Positions 48,520-60,534 of a stretch of DNA of 64,000 bases are shown piece after piece. Source of the DNA: Pyxicephalus adspersus (taxonomy: Eukaryota > Chordata > Amphibia > Anura > Pyxicephalidae); assembly GCF_032062135.1 (NCBI RefSeq), contig NC_092860.1:131892947-131956946 (forward strand). Direction: 5' to 3'. The position numbers and the translations under genes were made by a program. Positions within the stretch are counted from its first letter, which is position 1. Every line of letters starts with the position of its first letter. The notes below the pieces were generated by a model. The model was not told the DNA's origin, ran no database searches, and worked only from the letters and a program-made list of their open reading frames with translations.

Positions 48520-49085
48520 ACAGTGTTATTGTCCACATTACTAAAAGCTTGCACTAACAGTGATACATAGACCAAAGGCTGCCTAACCTCTATTTAATTA
48601 ATAAAGAAAATCCTTAACACAGGATTACCCTCCAACCACAATAAAAACTGGGAACCATGCTGACATCCATTGCAACTGCAGCAACAGCCAAGTGCAAAAG
48701 CGTGCACAAAATGATTCCCAACTGCCCATATTAAATTGAATGGGTGTGGTTGGGGGCACAATTTAGTCTTCAGTAGGATGCTGCCCTCAAATAAAAGTCT
48801 AAAATGAACTTAAGATTATCTGTATAAAGAGATTGTTTATTCTATTACCCACTCTCAACCCCAGCAATTCTTAGATCTCAGTTGGTAAAACCTGGTGCAA
48901 AAGTTAACTTTAGAAGTCTGCCTGAACACAAAAATATCATCACTCATATGGTGAAAGTCTGGACTGTACAAGGCACAGTGGCTGCTCTTGCCCTACAAGC
49001 TACCTCTGGCTGAGAGTGATAGTCCAATAAAAAAATAATAAACAGCAAAAGACTAACAGGACTTTAAAACAAAAATAAATAATCT
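48520..49085. other. No gene recognised
   Basis: No repeat or coding signal that I can support. Confidence 0.45.
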
Positions 49086-49088
49086 GAT

Positions 49089-49205
49089 GGGCAGCACGGT
49101 GACTTAGAGGTTAGCACTTTGGCCTTTGCAACATGTTCAAATCTCGGCCAGGACACTATCTGCATGGAGTTTTCAGGTTCCTCCCATGTCTAAAAAACAT
49201 GCATT
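49089..49205 (+). mobile_element. tRNA-headed SINE, 5' part
   Basis: It begins GGGCAGCACGGTGACTTAG. TGACTTAGAGGTTAGC resembles a polymerase III A box, and GTTCAAATCTCG at about 49135 resembles the B box. CACTATCTGCATGGAGTTTT follows, the usual continuation of this vertebrate SINE type. The L2-like tail is missing here but is seen in the separate copy at 60.3 kb. Confidence 0.65.
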
Positions 49206-49355
49206 TATGTTACAGGAACATTATAATTTACTCTCACAATAATCCTCAATCCTCTCTGTAACCCCCAACACTGATCTTCATTATAATTCTTCTTATAACT
49301 CAAACAATAACTGTTACACTATCTCTCCATGTAATCCTCATACTAACCCATAGTA

Positions 49356-49849
49356 CAGGTAGTCCCAGAGTTAGGGTTATCCGACATATGGACAACTCCT
49401 AGATACGAACGGGGCTTCCCTGCTCAGCCCCTGCACACAAGTGTGCAGGACGAAGGCTTGATGGGGGGAGGGGGCGGTTTGCATGACTTGCAGAAGAAAT
49501 CTTTTGCCAAACACAGCTGAGGTTGTGGGTGATCCTAAGGACTGAGCTCCTTTGCAAGCTCTTGTAACTTATAAAAGACCAAGAAAAACTCTGCAGTTGT
49601 TTCGTTTTGCATATATCGTTTTTGCATATAATGAATTGCTGGGCTCCATACATTTTTTTTTTTTTTTTCTTTGTGTGTTATTAACTATTTTATACAATAA
49701 CTGACACCAGGCTGCCCAATAATATGTTGAGATAAACATCTGTCCTAATTGCATTTATTAAAATAATTTACCTGTTCCGACTTTCATACAAATTCAAATT
49801 AAAAACAAACCTACAGTCCCTATCTTGTATGTAAACCGGGGACTACCTG
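49356..49849 (+). mobile_element. Pogo-like MITE, CAGGTAGTCCC family
   Basis: The ends CAGGTAGTCCC and GGGGACTACCTG are inverted repeats, each flanked by TA (49354-49355 and 49850-49851). It is 494 bp. A T-rich run is at about 49650-49668. Minus-strand frames of 61 to 84 codons are spurious. Confidence 0.85.
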
Positions 49850-49890
49850 TATAACCCTGTGTAACCCTTTTACTGATCCCCAGTCTATCC

Positions 49891-50138
49891 CAGAATTTCT
49901 CAACCAAGGTTCTTCTACAGGATACAAGAGGTTCCTTGAGCAAGGAGCAGTGTTCTCCCTCAGGTCATTTTAAGTAACCCCCAATTATTTTTTTGGCTAT
50001 CCAGCTATTCTTCTCACCGACCAACAATGTATAAAGCATTCTTCTCAGTGTCCACCACACTAATTGGTGAAATAGAAGGGGTTCCCTGAAGACCTCAAAG
50101 TTATTTCCAGGGTTCCTCTATGTTAAAATGAAAGACTG
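49891..50138 (+). mobile_element. hAT-like MITE, CAGTGTTTCTCAACC family, copy 3
   Basis: It starts CAGAATTTCTCAACCAAGG and follows the order of the 19.7-kb copy through GGGGTTCCCTGAAGACC and TTATTTCCAGGGTTCC. The terminal repeats are eroded. Confidence 0.6.
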
Positions 50139-50139
50139 G

Positions 50140-52030
50140 TCTTCTGTGTCCCTTTCACTTATCCAACCATGTAACCCTCATACTAACCCTCTGATTAACT
50201 CGTTCCCTAATCCTCATTCTAATCTTTTTAGTAACTCTCTATCTCTATCCCCGACACTATAACTTTTGCTAATCCTAAATCTAACCCCAACACCAAGGAG
50301 CGCATTAGTCATATACTCATTCTAACGCTTTAACACCCTTACGTTAACCTTGTTTGCACACCTACCTCTTCTTCTTCAGGATGTTTTTCTTACATTTTTT
50401 TAATGCTATTGCTACATTTGTTTTACCAACATGCCCAATAAAAATGTAATATTACATAGGTGAATATTATATTAAAATAATTAAATGTATTTTCTGTTCA
50501 AATACATTTTTAATGCATCATGTAAAATGTACACTTGCACATGCATTGATTTTCCTTCTCACTATCCAGTGAAAGAATCCTGACAGTCATCAAAGAAGAA
50601 GAACAATGACTATGGCATACATGTATCAAACCCAGCTCTCTGACTAATGAAGAAATACGAGACAGTAATTTCTGCAATATGAAATATTTACTGCGCTTGG
50701 CAAATGCAGCAAAAGAACATAGAGACTATGGCAACGTATGTCAATGTATAAAAGGCACTTTGAATAAATTACCCGCCTTTTTTTTTCTGAAACATTTTGT
50801 TTTCTTTTCTGGATATAAATAATGCATGAGTGGTACTAGTGACATTTTGGCTTTCTTTTTAATCAGTCATCAGTCATTTTTCATACAAAGTACGCCTATT
50901 TAACCACATTAGATTCCATTGCATATTGAACTGAAAAAAAACAATGTAATATTCCAATTGGTTTTCTATGTCTGTTTTCTGAGCATAGTACAATAAAATA
51001 ATCTTTTTTTTGTAATTCAGATTAATGGGTAGTGAATAAATAAACAATAATCTGTTGAAAATATTGTTTAAGAATGACTATTTAGGAGTAGCACCATCAA
51101 ACTTGATAAACTGCTAGTGGGCACTTTTGCTTGCTCTTACCTTTCTGTCAAATGTAAATACAATAGAAAAGTAAATATTTGACAACATTTTTGAATTATG
51201 TTATTAGATCTTTTACGTAAAAATGTATTTATATAAAAACATGTATTTTTAATTTACTGATCTTCGATTATGAATTAGATTAGAGATAAAAAAAATTATT
51301 TTGGTGAAATTGAAATAGTTGTGAAGTCTGTTGCCATTTAAAGCATATGACATTACAAGGAAACTTTTTTGGGGAAAAAAAAAACAGTCATGTGTTCACA
51401 ACTTCTGTGTCAATATTCTAATGAAAAATGAACTGTAATAATTCCAGTAAATCCACCCTGTATACATTCCCAATCATGTTTGTCTATCTTATGAAATGAC
51501 TTGAATGTTTTCATTTCATCAATTAGGCCAATTGTTCCTTTAATACATAGTCCTTCTCATTTTTCAAGTTCAACATTAACAGTTTTAATGAATATTGTGT
51601 TGCATATACACACTGAACTTAGCACACACTGAAACCGTCATAAATATCTGTCAGCTGACAGATTGTAACAGATCATAAATATAAATGGAGCCAACCTTTA
51701 GTCCAGCGGCTATTGTTTATCCTGAATTTCTTGTTTCAAAATATTCTCCATCCCGAGAACAATGAACCTTTAAAAAAGACGTTGACATGCTCCAGCTATG
51801 TCTTTTCTTCAATAAAACAAATGTACCTGCCAGTTCAGTTCACATTTTTGTATCTAATCTCACCTCTTCCTCCACTTTTTATTCGCATCTTCATCCAACT
51901 TCTATACCTGGCCATCTTTTGGGTTCAGGATCTTTTTACCATTTTGATTGGCCACCATTTTGATTGGAATGATTTAACTCCCAAGTATGCACAAGGGGAT
52001 TAATTCATTCCCAGCAGTCAGCTGTGATCC
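50140..52030. other. No gene recognised
   Basis: 50140-50350 is a TAACCC-like, repetitive-looking stretch (imperfect CTAACCC, TAACCCT words). The rest is AT-rich with no gene signal. Confidence 0.45.
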
Positions 52031-52037
52031 CCTAAAC

Positions 52038-52379
52038 CACGCGAGTCATCAGTGGTCCGCAATAAAATTTTGGTGGTCCACGGCTGTGACTGGTCCTTCT
52101 CCTGACCCCGCTTGGGGGCTAACCAGCAGAGCCACAGACCATGTCCCCTGTATGGATCGCAGGCTCAGGGTGGTGGGCATGTCGTGTCTCTGGACACATT
52201 CTGCCCACTCTCCCATAGCAGGCTCAGACCTGCGTTGGGAGAGTGGGTGGGTTCTGGCATTATGACATCACTATGGGGGAAGTTTCTTCCCTTTGAGTGA
52301 TACACAGCTCCCCCCACATGCGCCACCCACAGTCCGTAAATTTAGTGGTCTGTGAGGTCAGAAAGGTTGGCCACCACTG
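52038..52379 (-). mobile_element. hAT-like MITE with CAGTGGTGGCCAACC end
   Basis: The right end reads GGTTGGCCACCACTG, which on the other strand is a hAT-type CAGTGGTGGCCAACC start. TCCTAAAA (52380-52387) follows; CCCTAAAC (52030-52037) precedes the left side and matches at 6 of 8 bases, so the duplication is tentative. The interior is GC-rich and contains the inverted pair CCCACTCTCCCA / TGGGAGAGTGGG. The 92-codon plus-strand frame is not a gene. Confidence 0.6.
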
Positions 52380-52389
52380 TCCTAAAAAA

Positions 52390-53200
52390 CTCAGTGTACA
52401 TTTAAGAGAACAATAACAATGGACAGGTAACCTTGTATTGTTCCAGAGACACAGCTGGTCCATTCTGCAGTAAAAAACTTGTCCACTCAACTAATTTTTT
52501 CATTCAAAGGTTTAGTTCTGCTTTCACCTCTATTCTGGAGGCCAGACTCTGCCACTTCCTTGCTGAACTTTGGAGCTACCTAAATTAAGTAATCCCTGTA
52601 TTGTTTAATAATAAGTGGTACATAATCTGTGATGCCACTGGTCTAATAAATTAGGACAGGACCCAATAAGCAAATATTGTTCTTCTGTATATGGAAATGC
52701 TCCAGTTTGGTGATAAAAATGCTCCACTTTTACTCTTTATAGGTATGGACATCTTTTCAGCACCATTACCTGGGTCCCATGACACCTTATACATTTATTT
52801 GTGACCAAGACAAAAACTGAGATGCTCACACTGTTCTATAAAATGTTAAATTAGAACTTGACCTAATAGCAAAGAGGACAGTGATGTATTAATATGTATT
52901 CACAGATCTCCGTGAACTTTTAAAAGTCAAAGATCTTCTTGTTACTTACAAAGCCTTGTAATTATAAAGACAAATATTTGACTCTGACTAAAATGTTGAC
53001 TTATGGCAGTTATTTGGCACTACTGAAATGTCTTACTATTTTGTATACCTGCAGAGAGCATTTACTTACTCTGTACAGACATTACCTTTTTTTTGAGGAC
53101 AGCTGCAGCCAAAATAACCTTATTAAAGTTAAAAAAAAGGAAAGAAGAAATAAAGTTTTTTTTATCCAGGTATGAGAGCTGTGCAGTTTTTATAGCGATC
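52390..53200. other. No gene recognised
   Basis: No recognised repeat or coding signal. Confidence 0.45.
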
Positions 53201-53205
53201 ATTTA

Positions 53206-53536
53206 AGCTACGTACACACGGCAGATTTTTATCGTCCGATAATCGGCATCGGCCAAATATCAGGCGAAAATCTGCCGTGTGTACAGTCGGTGTCGTCCAT
53301 CGTCCGAACGACCGTCCTGCCGGATCCACGGACAATGGACGACAACCGATCCTAATGAAAGGGAAGGGGAGAGCGCGCAGCAGGGTGCCGCTCAGTCGCT
53401 CTCCCCCTCCCCTCTCCATAGAGCATGAACGGTGCTGTATGTACAGCACCGTTCATGCATCGTGCAGTCTCTTGTCGTTGGAAAGGATCGTGAAAGATCC
53501 TTTCCAACGACAAAAATTGCAAGTGTGTACGCAGCT
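53206..53536 (+). mobile_element. Harbinger-like MITE, copy 5 (best preserved)
   Basis: It begins AGCTACGTACACACG and ends GTGTGTACGCAGCT, with TTA on both sides (53203-53205 and 53537-53539). It is 331 bp and keeps many CpG sites, which suggests a fairly recent insertion. Two near-terminal hairpins are intact: a 15-bp stem at 53423-53458, and an 18-bp stem at 53472-53489 and 53496-53513 with a 6-base loop. No coding capacity. Confidence 0.88.
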
Positions 53537-53628
53537 TTAGTATATTAAAGTAAAATTTGATTCTTTTTTTGGAGGGTCATAGCCAAATTTAAACTCTTAT
53601 TTTGAGTGGGGTGTGACTAAAGAAAGTC

Positions 53629-53857
53629 ATAGGATGCCTCCGGCATTCTGGCAAACATTTCCTCGAACTTCCGATGGGTCCGTGAAATTTGGGCCCTGGC
53701 TGCATTTAATGATCAGCACAACCTGCAATCTTTTTTTTTTTAAATTCGATCTTGATTGGCAAATTTACACCGACCGTTCTTGCTTACAATTTCGGTAAGT
53801 GAGAACGGCCGAATTTGCCGCGAGATCGAGTTTTAAAAACTCGCTCGGTCATCCCTA
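53629..53857 (-). mobile_element. hAT MITE, internally deleted copy
   Basis: The right part, GAGATCGAGTTTTAAAAACT then TCGCTCGGTCATCCCTA, is the inverse of the 1469 copy start. The left part, CATTTCCTCGAACTTCCGATG, matches the 32870 copy. The centre is mostly deleted. No clear 8-bp duplication is left. Confidence 0.75.
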
Positions 53858-53869
53858 ATGTGAGAGAAC

Positions 53870-55275
53870 ATAAAGAATATGCATACTTAAAAACATTTTT
53901 TTTTTACCTTATGGATAGAATGAAGAAAAGTTAGAACTTATGTCAGATGTTACAATTATCTGAAACTTCAAGATAGAGATTTCTCATTACTATTATTACA
54001 CAGTATTTATAAAGTGCCAATATATTACCTATTGGAGGTTCAGATCAGTTGTAAAAAGATCATTCATACTTTTAAAGTAAAATTCAATTGAAAGTACATA
54101 GGTTGTATGGATGCATCAAGTTATGGGTACAAATAATAGAAATACATCTGAAAAGATCTTTCTACCCTGCAAAAATTATTAGAAGAGAAGAAACTTGCAC
54201 ATGCTAGTGCAGTGTTTTGTGATCTCCAACCAATCACAGTATACCACTGATCACAAAAATTGTCAGATTACATAGAAGTTCAAGAGCAGAAATAATAAAA
54301 CTAGTAGGACAGTAACCTGATTAATAGAAAGAAAGGTAAAGGAATATTGTTTATAATGTCAAATCTGTATATTTCTATGCTTTAGTAACAGAAAAAAGTA
54401 AATTTTCTTTGCCATATTTCTCTGTAATAAATGGTAATGGATAAACATTCATATCTAGGTCAGAGACACAAATAAAATTATACAAGTCTACAGGACAAAG
54501 ACAAAAAAGCCTTGTCTACTTCAGATTGAAGTGATACTGAAATCTATCCAGACCAACTCTGCTTCTTAATTATTCCACATTCTGACATTGACAGAACACA
54601 ACTGCATGAAACCATTGATTCATATGCCACAAGTCCTATCCTTTAAACCTCCCTATTAAATCAGATGGCAATGCTGCAAATTACGTAACCTTTTCTTTAA
54701 AAAAAATGTAAAATATGTACATGCTTTATCATGTAAGTAGTTCTTCCATCTTCTATGAATCGGAAATATTGCTGATTCATTGGTTTTCTATATGCCTGAA
54801 TATTTCCATAAAGATCTGTCTGATCCACAGAGAATCCCACAATTAAGAAATCCAGTAAATCATAATTTATGAATTGGTTTCTTCTATTGGGGATAGACAG
54901 ATCTTCCTGTATATTTTTAAGAAAATAAAAACAATTGCAATTTACTAATTTTGCTGTTATTCAAGCCTATCTGCTCACCAATATAGGCTCCAATAATCGA
55001 GAAACACCAACGTGCAGATCCTAATTTTTAAAACTGATTTTATCTAAGCTGAATGGGATTTTAAAGTCACAATCACCTGGTTAAAAAGAAAGATGAATGC
55101 TAGCTTAATGAATAAGCTATGGATTCACAAAGCTAGGACACCATAGCACAGGTCAATATTTTTTTAAGGAAAACAAAGTTTTCCAGCAATGAGATTTGAA
55201 AATTATAGTGATGTGGCTGAAATCACAAACTATTATCCCCGTGTAAAGGTTCATTAATTTATATATCTGAGTGCA
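53870..55275. other. No gene recognised
   Basis: AT-rich sequence without recognisable elements. Confidence 0.5.
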
Positions 55276-55280
55276 TATTA

Positions 55281-55380
55281 AAGCTCAGTACACACACCAG
55301 CTTTTCATCAACCAAAATGATTGTTTTTGCTTAAAGTCCAAAAAAAAAAGTATGTGTACAGATGTCAGATGATCTGACGT
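55281..55380 (+). repeat. Possible MITE end (TAAAGCTCAGTACACACACC)
   Basis: The start resembles the ends of frog-type MITEs related to the Harbinger-like family (AGCT..GTACACAC), and TATGTGTACA recurs about 70 bp on. No opposite terminus was found. Confidence 0.35.
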
Positions 55381-55691
55381 GTTGGATTACTAAAGAACCG
55401 GTTCCTCTGTAAAGTGTCTCCTATTCTTTTTCTCTCCCCTCACCTATAGAAGATAATTGTGCCAAGTATCCTGTCTGTAGAGTAAGGGTTCAAACCTGTG
55501 TCGGGAACAAGCACTCCAGTGCAATTCCTGGTGCCTGGCACCTTGCCAGCCTCCCTGGCTGCTTGTACTGCAGTGCTGGTTCATAAAGCACCAGTGTGTA
55601 CAGATTTGACGGCAGGTGGCACTGAGCGGTATTGAATAGTTTACTGCCTCCCCCATTTATTCTTTACTGGGATACCAAAGGTAGATGCTTT

Positions 55692-55902
55692 GGGCCTGAT
55701 TTATTAAAGTTCCCCAACTGGAGAAGATAAACTTCCATGGGAGAACGTAGGAAATCCAGCAAACTTGGAACAGATCCAGTCCAGGATTTAAAACATTTGC
55801 CATCTGAAAGCAAAAATTTTTTAAGGAATCCATCCTAGGTTTATTGGATCACCCAGGTTTTCCCATTCTTTCCAATCTTGGAGAGCCTTAAAAAATCAGG
55901 TT
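55692..55902. mobile_element. GGGCCTGATTTATTAAAG MITE, copy A
   Basis: It starts GGGCCTGATTTATTAAAG and ends AAAAAATCAGGTTC, imperfect inverted repeats. It shares CCAGCAAACTTGGAA and GGATCACCCAGGTTT-like words with the other copies. Superfamily not determined. Confidence 0.6.
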
Positions 55903-55904
55903 CT

Positions 55905-57325
55905 GTATGTAGCATATTCCCCTAGGGTAGCCGTTCACTGGTCTATGGAAGCGATAACTGCCCCGCAACCTCACCCACCCAAGTTGTTACTGAACTGTGA
56001 CTCGAACTGATCACTAACGATCAACAATAATTAATACTGTGCAATGAAGAGCACACAAACGCAGTATATAGATGTAACAGATACAGCAGATGTGAAGAGC
56101 CCTACTATAAGACAGCCGTATTAATAGTGGAACAGAATACATGGACATTTCATTGACTGACTGGCTGGGTGACTGACAACAAGCTGATGTGCCATGCTGA
56201 TTTGGGAACATGGCTCAGTGCTCTGACTTTGTGACATTCTTTGGTAATGTACAATACAATAAATGTTACAGTGAAGTAACTTTAGGAGAGTTCCCCTGAG
56301 CAGTAACAGAATGTACAAGCATTGCTTCTAGCAGAATTGCAGATTGCTTGACAAACTTATGCATTATACTAAATTATTATGTAGATGGTGAAGTTCTACA
56401 AGACAGGGCATAACTTGAGATAACTTTCAGCTGCTATTTATAAATGCTAAAAAAGACCTGAAGTCTCAAAGCTCAATTCCACCACAAATATATTTTTATG
56501 TTGTATAAAACAGCTGCACTATACAAAATAATAACATTCACAAATGCATGTGTAAATGTCTGTATAGAAACAGAGATGCTTAATGCTGTGCTAACATTTT
56601 CTATAATGCCAAACATTTTATTGTGCTCTGTTCTCAACCATCAATAGCTTAAACAGGCATCCCGCAGTGCCTTTGAACAGTCCTACTGGCAAGATGATCT
56701 GCCATTTATGGTGTAACCGTTTTGAGTGCAAGAGGAATATTTCAGTAATTGCTGATCCCATACAGCTATTTTGAATGAAATCCCATAGTCCTGTATTGAC
56801 TCATATGTACATATGTACAAGGGACATGATATCGCCTTTCATAAATGGGTTGAGTTAAAGGGCTCAATTTATAAAACAGATCTGATATTGCTTGGTGGAG
56901 AAACTTCTCCACTAAGTTTTAGTCAATGTCAAATTCACTGCTTTATAATCAGACCCCAAAGTCCACTTATTGGTGAGAAAACTACAATATATTCAGAAAA
57001 ACTGCAATGCATACATGGTTTCCCATGTTTTGCCTCTTTTAATTGATGCAAGTGCAGAAAAACTCCTGTTGATCATGCATGAAATCCAATGGACTTGTAA
57101 CTCTATGTGCTTCTAAAACAGTGTTATCAGTCTTGCCAGTTTCTTCTCTTTTACAGGTGATCTGTAATTCAAATTAGCTGCGTTCAGCCCAAAAGTGTTG
57201 TTCCCCCAAAGATACAGTACGCATGAGCACTTTCATGCTAGCACAGGAATCGGGTTGTTACATTATTGGGTTTATTCTTAGGTTTAGACATATTTTGAGA
57301 TTATTGCATATGTTACAGTGCTTAG
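55905..57325. other. No gene recognised
   Basis: No recognised repeat or coding signal. Confidence 0.45.
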
Positions 57326-57329
57326 GCAC

Positions 57330-58523
57330 CATTGGATATTGGTGATTCCAGATGTGTCATGACCACAGTCTAATAAGCATATATGGCTCTCCATGGAAGG
57401 TGATGGTGTCAGTCCTACAGTCCCCCATTTTCTGGATGCACTCTGGCTTGTTAATAAAGTTAACTTGGTGTAATATATTCCTTGCATTAACCCTAAAATA
57501 ATATCACAAGCAAAGAGATCATTTTTTCTGTGTGGTTTATGCCAAGCTGAATCATGTTGGGTTTAGATTTAGAGATTGATGTGTTGAGTAAACATATGTT
57601 TATAATAGGTGTTTTTGATTGGACTGGAGTCTTGTCATTCTGAGTCAGAATTTGGGGTTTTTTTTTTTTTGTTTTTTGTTTTTTAAAAGGTGCATAGTCA
57701 CCAATGCACATTCAGATGTGCTCTAATAGGCATCTATGGCTCTCCATGGGTGGTGATACATTCAGTGCACTGACCTTAAATAATAGAAATACAAAGAGAT
57801 CATTTATCTAGTGTGGTTTGTGGCTATTTGAATTATATGCTGGGTCTGTATATCACAGTACAGGTGCTTGGAGTAGCTTGGACTAGAGGTGCGCGGAGTA
57901 GGAAACTTTAAATCCATCTGATTCCAATTGAAATGGAGCAACATTCTAAGTCAGGATTCAGATAATAAAACAGGTACTAAGTCACCACTTCATATAGGCA
58001 TATAGTGCTGTGACTGCAGTCTAATAAGCATCTATGACTCTCTATGTTAGGTGATGGTGTCAGGACCACAGTGCCTTATCTTTTAAATGCACGTTGGCTT
58101 GTTATTAAAGCTAACTTGGTGTAATGAGCCTGATTTATTAAAGCTCTCCAAGGCAAGCCTGGAATGGATTTATTAAAAGTAATTTTCTATTTGTTAGCAA
58201 ATGTTTTCAATCCTGGAACTGACACACTTCAGGTTTGCTGAATCACCCAGTTTCACTGATAAAAGTGTATCCTCTCCAGTCTTGAAGAGCTTTTAAAAAT
58301 CAGGCCCAGTATATTCAGTGTGCTAACCCAAATATGGGGCCAAAAGTAAACAGATCATTTCTTTCTCGGTGGTTTGGGGCAAGCTGAATCTCATGCTGGG
58401 TTTATGACTTGGAGATTCACATGGTAAGATACTGTATCCCCACCAGAAGTCCCATTTGGTCCTACTACTGCAGCCATTGCAATGCCAAATAGATGCAACA
58501 ACATTCCAAGGATCCTGAATTCA
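57330..58523. repeat. Three imperfect tandem units
   Basis: Units at about 57330-57697, 57698-57981 and 57982-58523 share CTAATA[A/G]GCAT[C/A]TATG, GGTGATG or GGTGATA, AACTTGGTGTAAT (units 1 and 3), AGATCATTT and a GTGGTTTG-like word. Net of a MITE in unit 3, the period is roughly 290 to 370 bp. The origin is unknown. Confidence 0.75.
58126..58307. mobile_element. GGGCCTGATTTATTAAAG MITE, copy B, inside tandem unit 3
   Basis: It begins GAGCCTGATTTATTAAAG and ends TTTTTAAAAATCAGGCCC-like sequence, giving near-perfect inverted ends. Tandem unit 1 reads continuously across the same position (57466-57480), so this is a genuine insertion into unit 3. The duplication length could not be settled. 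Confidence 0.75.
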
Positions 58524-58524
58524 G

Positions 58525-60295
58525 TCACCAATTTTTTTTGTCTTACAAGTCTGACTTTAAGTCTAAGATTAAAGTCAGCAGCCACTTACTGTTTTAGATT
58601 ACCTGTAAAAAGTCAGGATTCTATCCATCATCCATCTATTTATCTACTGATCTATTGCTTTTATGTGGTACAATTATTCAGAAAATGTTTTTTTGCATGA
58701 GGACAAATTTCCACCACAATGTGTAGTATAATTCTAAATAGTTTTCATGGAATACTGGGACAAATGCGTAAATATGCTAATATTCCAACATCTTTGTCCA
58801 TCTTCCGCTATCCCATTTTCTTGGTCTGGCTGCAATGAACCCGAACCTAACAATGTTCTCTTCTCATACATACATACATAACAAACCTTCTATGTTTTGC
58901 ATGAAAATATGAAAACTCGTCTAATGTAAAGCAAGAAGCTTTCCAAATATAAACCATATTTCAAACTCTTCTTAAGATGCAAAATGCTGATCTTACCATT
59001 GATAAATCGAAAAAGAAACTAGGACACGATTCAAGAGCTTTTAGCTAGAAAACAAGATTACAGCATTTGTTATAGAATTTGTAAATTTGCACACTGTACA
59101 ATGTATAATCCAGTCTCATTTCATAGGAAAATAACACATTTTTACTACTGTTTAAGACCTTTCATGCTGAACTGGAGAAACAGCCTAGCCCCCTGTGTGA
59201 GCCAAAGAAATTAAAAGGAATTAAAAGAAGAAGAAAAAGCAGCTTTAAAAAATGTGTAAAAAGAAGCAAATGTAGATTTGCGAGTTTCATTTTTTAGAAT
59301 GTTGAAAGATTTTTCCCATAAATACTAAGAGCAGTGTGGGTCTGTGAATGTTATTCTGCTTAAATGAAGAAGAGGGTTCATGTACACACTTAAAATTCAT
59401 GTTTTTTTTCTCTCTTCACACTGTAATGCTTCCAAGTCGCCTGTTTTATTCCATTGACTGCCTGACTACACATTTTATATCATTACAATAGAATGGTGCT
59501 CCCTGTCTATAACCTTTGTGCTTGCTTAGATTGCGGTTGAATTAAATCAATTAAAATTCCCATCTATTGATATTTTACTCAAGGTAACAGTTTAAATGAG
59601 AGTTCCATTTGACATTTACAAAAGGGGAGGATTATTTTTAGAAAACAGAATACATTGAAGATGTATTTACAATTTTTGGTTTCTAAGTATAAATTACTCT
59701 AGAATGAATTGCACGTTGCCTTAGGGAAATTAACCGTCCCTTCAAATGGATTGCTTCTGTCACTGTATGGATGCAGTCTGTTTGATGGCCATTTACCATT
59801 TATCATGTATTGTATGTTTAGCTGTAATCAGACCTCTCTACAGGTGATCCAAGTGCAACGAATTCATCCTTGGTGATTCCATGTTTAAAGTTTGGCTTGA
59901 GTTTCATTTTTAGAACCAGTAGACATTCATTTCAGGCTTTAGCAGTAATAAAGCTGGCTATACATGTGTGTAGCACCTTATACATTGGAGCTGCTGGTTT
60001 GTTTTGTCATCCCTTACCAGCATGACCCATGCTTTAAATTCACCTGACAATACCTACCGTAGTATACCAATGGCTTTGTACTTTATTAAACAAGCTAGTA
60101 ATAGTCTTTATGTAGGTAAAATAGGTTTACAGTAGAATTCACAAACAATAAAAGCAGAATAATTTACTGACACAGTGCAATATAAAACAGCAGTTAGAAA
60201 GATTAGTGATATCCAAACTGAAATAAGAACTTTGCCACTTTGCCAAAATCCTACCTAACCTGTGAGAAAAACACTTCAGAAATGCTGAGAGTGAA
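58525..60295. other. No gene recognised; conserved-looking stretch
   Basis: About 59410-59870 has even composition and few homopolymers, and might be a conserved regulatory element. A short CATA repeat is at 58866-58880. Confidence 0.35.
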
Positions 60296-60299
60296 TTGT

Positions 60300-60530
60300 T
60301 GGGGTGCTGCCATTTAAAAAATGTGGGTTTCCTCTGGGTACTCCGGTTTCCTCCAACATTCCAAAAACATGCAGTTAGGTTAATTGGCTTCACCCAAATT
60401 GACCTTAGCGTGTGTGTTAATGACATATGACTATAGTGGGGACATTAGTTTGTGAGCCCCTTTGATGGCCAATTAGTGACATGATTATGGGCTTTGTAAA
60501 GTGCTGGGTAATATGTTGGCGTAGGATCAG
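60300..60530 (+). mobile_element. SINE 3' part with L2-type tail
   Basis: It carries GGTACTCCGGTTTCCTCC, AAAAACATGCAGTTAGGTTA and ATTGGCTTC, followed by GTGAGCCCCTTTGA and finally AATATGTTGGCG, the same terminus as the L2 LINE at 15.35 kb. This is the usual 3' half of the SINE whose head is seen at 49089. The final TATATAAAT is lost. Confidence 0.7.
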
Positions 60531-60534
60531 CACA

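Noticed and set aside
49089..49160. Functional tRNA gene
   Set aside because: It has A- and B-box-like words but no cloverleaf, and continues as a known SINE type.
50160..50350. CTAACCC-like words suggestive of interstitial telomeric repeat
   Set aside because: The words are irregular and not in a TTAGGG register; better described as low-complexity sequence.
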